NCBI RefSeq assembly: GCF_018446385.1
Contig: NC_056000.1
Location: 37,051,511-37,115,510, forward strand
From: Zingiber officinale
Lineage: Eukaryota > Streptophyta > Magnoliopsida > Zingiberales > Zingiberaceae
Length of the DNA: 64,000 nucleotides
Reading direction: 5' to 3'
Shown: piece after piece, positions 57,340 to 64,000 of the stretch
Layout of the letters: each line of letters opens with the position of its first letter
Numbering within the stretch: the stretch's first letter is position 1
Notes under the pieces: generated by a model
Seen by the model: only the letters and a program-made list of their open reading frames with translations
The model's database searches: none
What the model was told of the DNA's origin: nothing
Program-made: the position numbers and the translations under genes

Positions 57340-59115
57340 CTATGGGGTAGAGAAGATGCTTCTAGGAACCCAACACCTATTGGTGCTCCTTGGATGCTCT
57401 AGGTACTTACTAGGGATGACTTCCCTAGTTACCTTCCTAATGACCTTGTTAGGCTTCTTAGAAGCCTTAGCCACAATTTCTAGGTCAACTCTAGGGATAT
57501 CTTCCCTCGTGGCCTTGTTAGTGACTTTCTTAGACTTCTTGGAAGTCTTAGTCACATTGGTGGCAAAAATACTCTTAGGGATGACCTCCCTAGTATTTTT
57601 GACTTGACCTCTAGATTTAGGGTTGGTTTCATAGCTATATGGAACCCTATGATAACTAGGCACATCCTTCTTAGCTTTGGGTTTGTATCCCAAACCCCTA
57701 TGGGCATTGGATGACTTGTGTACCCATAGACCTAGGTTATGCTCATTTTGCCCTAATAAGGTATTTTCCATCCTTTTTAGGGTCTTTTCCAATTTGTCAA
57801 GTCTTGACCTCAAGACTTGATTTTCCCTAATTAAATCCTTGGATTTTGGTTTTTCATAAAGTCCTTGAGCATTTTTATTTTTCTTAGGCAAATACCTATA
57901 GTCCTTAGTGCTATTGCCTAGATGTCTATCTACCTTCCTAACCTTAGGTGTGGTAGTCTTAGCATGTAAAGCAACATGTTTTTCTTTAATGCTCTCATGC
58001 TTCTTATTCTTATGGTAAATAGCATTAAAATGATAAAGCTTAGAGCTATCATGATTTTTACCATAATGTAAAGGGGTAGGCTCAATAAATGTTACCTTCT
58101 TCTTTACCTTGGAGGCTCCCCCTTGACTAGTGCCTCCTTGAGCCTTGACCATCTTCTTCCCCTTGGGGCATTGACTTCGGTAATGCCCTTTTTGTTTACA
58201 CAAGAAGCACACAATGTGCTCCTTGCTCTTCTTTGTCCCGGGGGTGGTCTCCTTGGACATCTCCTTGCCCTTTTGTGTCACTTGACCCTTCTTCTTGGCC
58301 AAGTTGGGACACTTGCTCTTGTAGTGCCCACTTTCCCTACACTCAAAACATATTATATGATTTTTATTTTTAATTGAAACATTTATACCTTTTTGTGTAG
58401 GGATGACACTTGCTCCTCCATTTGATATTTCTTGAATTTTAGAGGTGGCACCATCTTCTTCTTCTTCACTTGACCCGGATGTGGAGGCCTCTTCTTGCTC
58501 CGGGTTCATTGATCTACACTCCCCCTCAATCCTAGAGGTGGAGGCTTCATCATCTTGTACATGGAACAAGGAGTATGCTCCCTCCTTGTTCTCTTCATTG
58601 CACTCCCTCGAAGATGAAGCTTCTTCTTGGACTTCTTCTTCGGAGGTTGAGCATCCCTCAACCTCGGAGTCCTCCTCTTGGTCTTGCTCCAAAGAGTCAC
58701 CCTCTCTCGATTCTTCTTGCTCTTGTATAGTGGAGGGGATCTCTTCATGAAGCTTGGCCAATTTACTCCATAATTCCTTTGCATCTTCAAATTCTCCAAT
58801 TTTGCAAAGGATGGTGCTTGGCAATAAATTGACCAAAAGCTTGGTCACATTGTCATTGGCCTCACACCTTTGGACTTGCTCTTGGCTCCACTTGCTCCTC
58901 TTGAGAACTTTGCCCTTTGAGTTTGTTGGAGTCTTGAAGCCTTCCATAAGAGCAAACCATTGCTCTATCTCCATCATAAGAAAATTTTCAATTCTTGATT
59001 TCCAAGAATCGAAGCTCGTGGAAGTGTATGGTGGAGCCACCCTCGTGTCGAATCCGAGCCCATCTCGGAATTCCATTGTAGAAGTTAAGCTTTTGAATTT
59101 CTTTGACTTTGACAA
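57340..59115 (-). CDS. Gag of the non-autonomous element (UBN2-like, two CCHC zinc knuckles)
   Basis: An intact 591-aa Gag. Residues about 30-125 have the copia Gag fold signature (SFDSWKSRIENFL, then LKRSKWSQEQ, ending DAKELWSKLAKLHEE). Residues 128-230 are acidic and Ser/Glu-rich. Zinc knuckles C-x2-C-x4-H-x4-C lie at 256-269 (CFECRESGHYKSKC) and 303-316 (CFLCKQKGHYRSQC). A basic region follows, then a coiled coil near 430-460 (LRSRLDKLEKTLKRMENTLL). The ATG lies about 85 bp from the primer site, as expected. It should assemble particles and bind the element RNA. An open Gag without Pol suggests selection, or very recent insertion, of a gag-only design. The Sirevirus assignment is inferred from Gag length, coiled coil and the non-coding motifs. 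Confidence 0.9.
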   Translation of the reverse strand: MSKSKKFKSLTSTMEFRDGLGFDTRVAPPYTSTSFDSWKSRIENFLMMEIEQWFALMEGFKTPTNSKGKVLKRSKWSQEQVQRCEANDNVTKLLVNLLPSTILCKIGEFEDAKELWSKLAKLHEEIPSTIQEQEESREGDSLEQDQEEDSEVEGCSTSEEEVQEEASSSRECNEENKEGAYSLFHVQDDEASTSRIEGECRSMNPEQEEASTSGSSEEEEDGATSKIQEISNGGASVIPTQKGINVSIKNKNHIICFECRESGHYKSKCPNLAKKKGQVTQKGKEMSKETTPGTKKSKEHIVCFLCKQKGHYRSQCPKGKKMVKAQGGTSQGGASKVKKKVTFIEPTPLHYGKNHDSSKLYHFNAIYHKNKKHESIKEKHVALHAKTTTPKVRKVDRHLGNSTKDYRYLPKKNKNAQGLYEKPKSKDLIRENQVLRSRLDKLEKTLKRMENTLLGQNEHNLGLWVHKSSNAHRGLGYKPKAKKDVPSYHRVPYSYETNPKSRGQVKNTREVIPKSIFATNVTKTSKKSKKVTNKATREDIPRVDLEIVAKASKKPNKVIRKVTREVIPSKYLEHPRSTNRCWVPRSIFSTP

Positions 59116-59210
59116 TTTTGCTTCAACTTCTTCACCCTCTAGCTTTGCTTGTTATGCTTGCCCCTTCCGGCGGTGATTCCGGTGAAGAGCAACCTTGCTC
59201 TGATACCACT

Positions 59211-60756
59211 TGTTAGGACCGAAAAGTAGCTAGAGGGGGGGTGAATAGCTCTTCGCGTGCTCGTTGCTCGGCGTTGCTTGTTTCTTCAAGGATGCGCAGC
59301 GGAAATACAAAGAAACAAATACAAACACGCTAACACTTGGATTTTACTTGGTATCCACCTCCAAGGGAGGTGACTAATCCAAGGATCCACACAACGCACG
59401 CACCCTCCACTAATGAAACTCTCCTTTATGATAACTACCAAGGGCGGAGAAGCCCTACAAGACTCAATACAAGAAGAAGAAAGGGTAGTAAAGAAATACA
59501 AGCTTACAAGCTTACAATGAGTGCACAAACCCTAACCCTAGTTTCTTCTTCTTGCTTTGATCCGCCTCTTGACTTGGAAGAGCCTCCAAGAACCTTCAAG
59601 AACTGGCGATCTCGAGCTTGAGAAGAGTTGTGGAGGAGCTCGTGAAGATCTGGAATGAATCGGTGAAGTGCTGCCGAAGGAAATGAACGCCTGCGGCTTA
59701 AATCGACGCTAACGGTCGAATCCCGATCGATTGGAATGCTCCCAATCGATCGGGGAGGCTTTGGATCGATCCACGGATCGATCCAGAGCACCTCTGTGCT
59801 CTGGAAAAACTTCTGGATCGATCCACGGATCGATCCAGCGCTTATCGCGCGAAGCAGCAGCGTCCCAATCGATCCACTGATCGATTGGGACCTCTGGATC
59901 GATCCACGGATCGATCCAAAGGGGTTCTGTTCGCGGGGACTCACTGGATCAATCAGTGGATCGATCCAGATCTGCTGGATCAATCCACGGATCAATCCAA
60001 ACATGCTGGATCAATCCACGGATCAATCCAAACCTGCTGGATCAATCGCCTGATCAATCCAGATCTTGGTTTTTGCCCAAAACCAAGCCCAAAGCCCCCT
60101 AAACCAACATCTAGTCAACCATGACTTGTTGGTACATAAGACCTAGCATCCGGTCACCCTTGACCAGCTAGGACTCTCTCACCAAGTGTCTGGTCAATCC
60201 CTTTGACCCACTTGGACTTTTCTCTTCTTGCCAAGTATCCGGTCACTCCCTAAGACCTACTTGGACTTTTCTTTCTCGTGCCAAGTATCCGGTCAATCCC
60301 TTTGACCTACTTGGACTCTCACCAGATGTCTGGTCAACCTTGACCCATCTGGATTTCTCTTGCCTGGCTTCACTCACCAGGACTTTCCCAATTGCCTAGC
60401 TTCACTCACTAGGTCTTTCACCTGGCTTCACTCACCAGGATTTTTCTCCTGCCTAGCTTCACTCACTAGGACTTCCCAATTGCCTAGCTTCACTCACTAG
60501 GTCTTTCACCTGGCTTCACTCACCAGGATTTTCCTCCTGCCTAGCTTCACTCACTAGGTCTTTCACCTGGCTTCACTCACCAGGATTTTCCTCCTGCCTA
60601 ACATCCCAGTTAGGACTTCCCAGTCAAGTATCCGGTCATCCTTGACCTACTTGACTCTTCTTCAATCAACCTTGAATTGTCAAACATCGAAACCCAAACC
60701 AAGACTCAAGCTTGGTCAACCAGGTCAACCTTGACCTGAGGGATGTTGCACCAACA
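59211..60756 (-). repeat. Gag-only element, 5' LTR (right)
   Basis: 1546 bp, TGTTAGGACCG...TTGCACCAACA, nearly identical to the left LTR outside the repeat arrays. The G run is only 7 bases (59235-59241), and the palindrome array has fewer units. On the minus strand it drives the element transcript. Confidence 0.92.
59725..60065. repeat. Palindrome array in the right LTR
   Basis: Same units as 53914-54315, with about seven or eight hairpins. The GGATCAATCC forms replace GGATCGATCC in the half nearer the LTR end. Comparison with the left LTR shows loss or gain of whole units since insertion. Confidence 0.9.
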
Positions 60757-62380
60757 ATCAGGTTCATGTCCTCCAGGGATCGAGTCCAAAGACTCTCCCA
60801 AAACATGAATCTTTTTAGGTTCCCACTACGATAAGGTAATTTCTGTAATTGTGTATCATTTGTGATACGTGTTGTAGTTTCTTGTAATATTTCATCTTGT
60901 ACAGTTGGTACTAGGTTAGACCTGTCCTTTAATTTTCTTAAGAACAATTTTTATTCATGGACTTGTGGTTTATAGTATAGTCCTTTTCTAAAATCGAGCA
61001 TTGGTATCAACAATGACCTTCCGATTTTAAGGACTACAAACCTCTGTTCGTTTTCTAGGATAACTCACAAACAAGTGAACTCATGTCCAATTTTTCAGTG
61101 TCTCTCATGTGCTAGACTACCCAAATCCGAATATGCTTCAGACTAGGCTTACGCCCATTCTGCAATTCTGTGGGAGTAGAGAGTTCTGACTTAGAAGGTA
61201 CTATGTTCACTTCTGTTTCCAGTGTATATCCTTAAAACGAATTTGGTAATTTTCTAAATAACTCATCATCGATCTAATTATTCCATAAGAGCCTTATACC
61301 TTCTTTCTACTACATTATTATGTTGGAATGTACCAAGTGCAGTTAGTTGAGATTAAATCCCTACTTCTGATAAGTGATTCCTAAATTCTCCCAAGAGGTA
61401 TTTGTTACTACGATCTCACCGTAGTGTCTCGATATTTTTACTTTGACATTTCTCCGCATCAACCTCGTACTCTTTGAACTAATCAAAGCACTTAGACTTG
61501 CAGTGTATCAAGTAAATCTATCTATGTCTCGAATAGTTGTTTATAAAATAGACGAAATATTGGAAACTACCTCTTGTCTGGATAGTCATAGGACCACACA
61601 AATCAAAATGAACAAATTCCATTATATCTTTAGCTCCATACCCCTTAGACTTAAAGGCTTCTTGGTTATTTTTCCTTCCAAGTAAGACTCTCAGGTTGGA
61701 AAATTTTTCACTACCAACGAACTCAAAAGTTCATCAGCTACCAATGAATCCTACTTAAGTTAAAATAACCTAGCCTTTGATGCCAAAGATATAATTGGTT
61801 CATTTCTGAAGGTTGCTTTCTCTTAATAGTTAGAAGATGTGTTATTAATTTCCATTTATTGCATCGTGGGAGTTATTGGATTTATAAATTGTTAACCAAC
61901 ATACCATAACAGATATCTTTCCTATTTTCTTGATAACAAGTTTGTTATCAAAATAGATAGAATATCTATTCTTCGATAGTTTAGAAACCGAAATCAAATT
62001 CTTTTTAAACTTAGTACGTAAAGATAATTTCTTAAAATCCATATTTTATTCCTATCAGAGGATAAGCATCTCCCACTGCAACAGCTACAACTTTTGCAGC
62101 AGTGCCCATGTAGACGGTGACTTCCCCTTCATATAGTTATCGGGTTTCCTGAAACCTCTGCAATGAATTGCAGACATGATTAGTGGCTCCCATTTCTACA
62201 CACCAGGTACCGGTAGATAACACCACTAATCATGTATTAACTAATGAATGAAATATACCTATATTGTTCTTAGTTCTAAGAGGACAGTCTACCTTAATGT
62301 CCAAGTCCTATTTCCAATCATTATAATTGAGACTACTAAGTCTTTTCTATAGTATAACAACTAGGGGATTGACAAACATT
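60757..62380 (-). pseudogene. Copia B integrase, protease and gag-end fragments
   Basis: Resumes copia B after the ATCAG duplication. Pieces match copia A 37450-39100 in order: a region with VPTVQDEILQETTTR (60947-60666), integrase remnants, GAG-pre-integrase remnants, and a protease-to-core stretch (62042-61845, KKNLISVSKLSKNRYSIYF). Every domain is broken by stops and indels. Confidence 0.78.
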
Positions 62381-62429
62381 TTAAATCCTAAGAATCACAA
62401 AAATATTTGGTCAAGACCAATACCTTAAA

Positions 62430-63000
62430 ATCCTCATGAATTTTGTATGTCACGATAGTGTGGACGTATACAAAATCAAAAAAAGAGATTTTATCCATTA
62501 ATTTTATTATCTCGTCAACTTTACTTTATGACGAATAAAATTAATAGTTGATCTATCTTTGATCAAATATTTGGTCAAAACTTTTGAATTTAAAATAACA
62601 TTGATTCCTCAAACAATATTATTTAAATTCACCAACACCTCAAACACCGTGAATTTTGCATGCCACAATAGTGTGGACGTATACAAAATTGAGCATTTGT
62701 AAGAGGAGGGTTTTACCCATTAATTATCTTGTCAATAAGTCTTTATGACAAATAAAATTTCCTCAAACACAGTGAATTTTATATGCCACGATAGTATGGA
62801 CGTATACAAAACCAAACATTTGTTAGAGGGGTTTTCCCATTAATTTTATTTCCTTGTCAAACTGACAAATAAAATTACCTCATAAATCATGAATTTTTGT
62901 ATGCCACAATAGTGTGGACGTATACAAAATCTCAACATTTGTAAGAGGGGGTTTTAATTTTATTATCTTGTTAACATATCTTTATGACAAATTAATAGTT
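62430..63000 (-). repeat. Four-copy leader repeat of copia B
   Basis: A block containing TGGACGTATACAAAA, then ATTTGTAAGAG, then TTAATTTTATTATCTTGTCA occurs four times, around 62458, 62672, 62793 and 62917. Copia A has it once (39925-40060). Units are about 115-215 bp long and diverged. Confidence 0.8.
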
Positions 63001-63317
63001 GGTTTTCTTCGGTCACACAAATAATAGCAGTGACTCTGATGGGGAGGATACTATTAGACGTGCCTAAGTGTATACCATTACTTGACACTAAGTCCATTAA
63101 TAAGATTATGCCCCTTCCGATGGGGAAGATCATACGCTCTTAATTAATTTCCTATAGTCATCCTAAATGTAAGTTTGATCTAGTGATCCGCAAACAAACT
63201 CATCCGATATGGAGGAAGGCACTCAGAGCCAACGCGCAAGTTTGTTTGCATCACTTACAAACCAGTAATGGAGACCGTGGAATTTATTAAAATAAATCCC
63301 TCTCCCACTTAGTTTAT

Positions 63318-64000
63318 TTGAAGTCAAATACGAAACCTTGATAACCGACCTACAAGAAGCTCGACACGTCGGAGGCACAAAAAGCCTCATCCACTCAGAC
63401 TCTCAGTTAGCCGCTCAACAGCTATCTAGGACGTTCGAAATCAGCAGCTCCCGACTCAAGCTCTACGCAGAAACCTTAGAGAAGCTGAAGGCGAATTTCT
63501 AAGAAGTCATTATACAGAAGATCCCTCAATCAGACAACTAGGCAACGGATGAGCTGGCTAAGTTAGCTAGTTCATTATCCCTGGCCGTGATAAGCTAGCC
63601 GATCGAGCAAGTTTCATTGGTAGCCCACATCGATCAGATGGAGGGAATAGTTTGTCCAAATGACTAGAGGATGTCGTTGATTGAATTCCTTCGATCGAAA
63701 AGCACACCATCGGATCAAGAAGCAGCTCATCTATTGAAAAAGAAGGTTGGGCGATTTATGTTGATCGGGGACCAATTTTATAAACAAGCTTTCTCGAGGC
63801 CACTACTCAATTGTGTTGGGTCAGAAGACATAGAGTACATCCTCCAAGAAGTGCACCAGGGCTCTTGCGAAAGTCATCCGGGCGGCCGCTCACTAGCCCG
63901 GAAGATCTTTTTGGCCGGATATTTTTGGCCCACACTTCAAGAGAACGCCACTCAGACAGTGGCTACTTGCCTGTCTTGCCAAAATTATCACAATATCCCG
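63318..64000 (+). pseudogene. Gypsy B second RNase H and integrase zinc-binding domain (partial)
   Basis: Starts inside the second RNase H (EVKYETLITDLQEARHVGGT, then LIHSDSQLAAQQLSRTFEIS). It continues into the pre-integrase segment and the integrase HHCC region (EVHQGSCESHPGG, then QTVATCLSCQNYHNIP) at the right edge. Stops occur near 63500, 63540, 63597 and 63665. It is colinear with gypsy A 14416-15095. The integrase core, 3' region and 3' LTR should follow beyond the window. Confidence 0.85.

Larger units (their letters stand above)
53392..60756 (-). mobile_element. Gag-only (non-autonomous) Sirevirus-like copia element, minus strand
   Basis: A 7365-bp element with LTRs 53392-55007 and 59211-60756 and a perfect target duplication ATCAG (53387-53391 and 60757-60761). 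The tRNA-iMet primer-site complement CTCTGATACCACT abuts the right LTR. The only long frame is an intact 591-aa Gag; the 2.3 kb between its stop and the 3' LTR has no protease, integrase, RT or RNase H. Repeated purine tracts near the 3' LTR and arrays of palindromes are Sirevirus-style features. The near-identical LTRs make it the youngest element in the nest. It must rely on Pol supplied by a relative. Confidence 0.9.
49242..63317 (-). mobile_element. Copia B: Ty1/copia element, minus strand, 5'-truncated and split by a nested element
   Basis: A copia element of the same family as copia A, but more decayed. Its 3' LTR is at 49242-51844, followed by RT-RNase H fragments to 53386, then (after the nested element at 53392-60756) integrase and protease fragments and a leader with a repeat expansion to about 63317. 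Homology to copia A stops there, about 580 bp before the primer site, so the rest of the leader and the whole 5' LTR are missing. Confidence 0.85.
45218..64000 (+). mobile_element. Gypsy B: Ty3/gypsy (Tat lineage), split by nested copia B, runs off right edge
   Basis: The left part, 45218-49241, has a 5' LTR, gag, protease and RT. The right part, about 63318-64000, has the second RNase H and the integrase zinc-binding region on the same strand. The two parts line up with gypsy A except that about 590 bp (equivalent to gypsy A 13827-14415, the first RNase H and the start of the second) are missing. Copia B with its nested element fills the gap. Stops are present, but fewer than in gypsy A. Confidence 0.85.

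Noticed and set aside
58123..58750. Plus-strand frames opposite the 591-aa Gag
   Set aside because: They are shadows of the Gag coding sequence, caused by its Ser/Glu-rich codons.

Overview
The window is nuclear DNA from a flowering plant. Evidence for this: RPS2-type CC-NB-ARC-LRR resistance genes with a 5'-UTR intron, plant-lineage Ty3/gypsy (Tat type with a second RNase H) and Ty1/copia elements, several MITE families, and no bacterial-style gene packing. The repeat flavour would fit a monocot, possibly a ginger relative, but this is a weak guess from the sequence alone.

Layout. (1) 1-2214: intergenic DNA with one clear Mutator-type MITE. (2) 2655-6424: NLR1, an open CC-NB-ARC-LRR gene on the minus strand, with a leader intron and a possible overlapping upstream ORF. 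(3) 6482-9105: a stack of MITEs inserted upstream of NLR1, including a 1.9-kb fold-back carrying a hAT MITE in one arm. (4) 10056-21222: gypsy A, a complete but decayed Tat-lineage element with a 5-bp target duplication, a 37-bp tandem array, and a decayed antisense ORF interrupted by a second hAT MITE. (5) 21335-22090: promoter and leader remains of a third NLR copy. (6) 23718-27381: NLR2, a tandem paralogue of NLR1 with a single in-frame TGA inside NB-ARC. (7) 27490-33420: AT-rich DNA with decayed RTE LINE, CACTA transposase and copia LTR fragments. (8) 33421-43413: copia A, minus strand, with two 2.4-kb LTRs. (9) 44610-45217: a fourth NLR piece (NB-ARC only), cut by gypsy B. (10) 45218-64000: a three-level nest. 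Gypsy B (plus strand) is split by copia B (49242-63317, minus strand), which is itself split by a young gag-only Sirevirus-like element (53392-60756, minus strand, target duplication ATCAG). Gypsy B resumes at about 63318 and runs off the right edge.

How it fits together. Only NLR1 looks able to make a full host protein, an intracellular immune receptor. The rest of the locus records tandem duplication of that receptor followed by transposon invasion: one copy carries one nonsense codon, one survives only as a leader, and one is an NB-ARC fragment. The only undamaged long transposon ORF is the 591-aa Gag of the gag-only element, which would need Pol supplied in trans. I found no convincingly new multi-gene system. 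The most unusual items are the gag-only element with its arrays of palindromes, the overlapping uORF on NLR1, and the one-base loss of NLR2.
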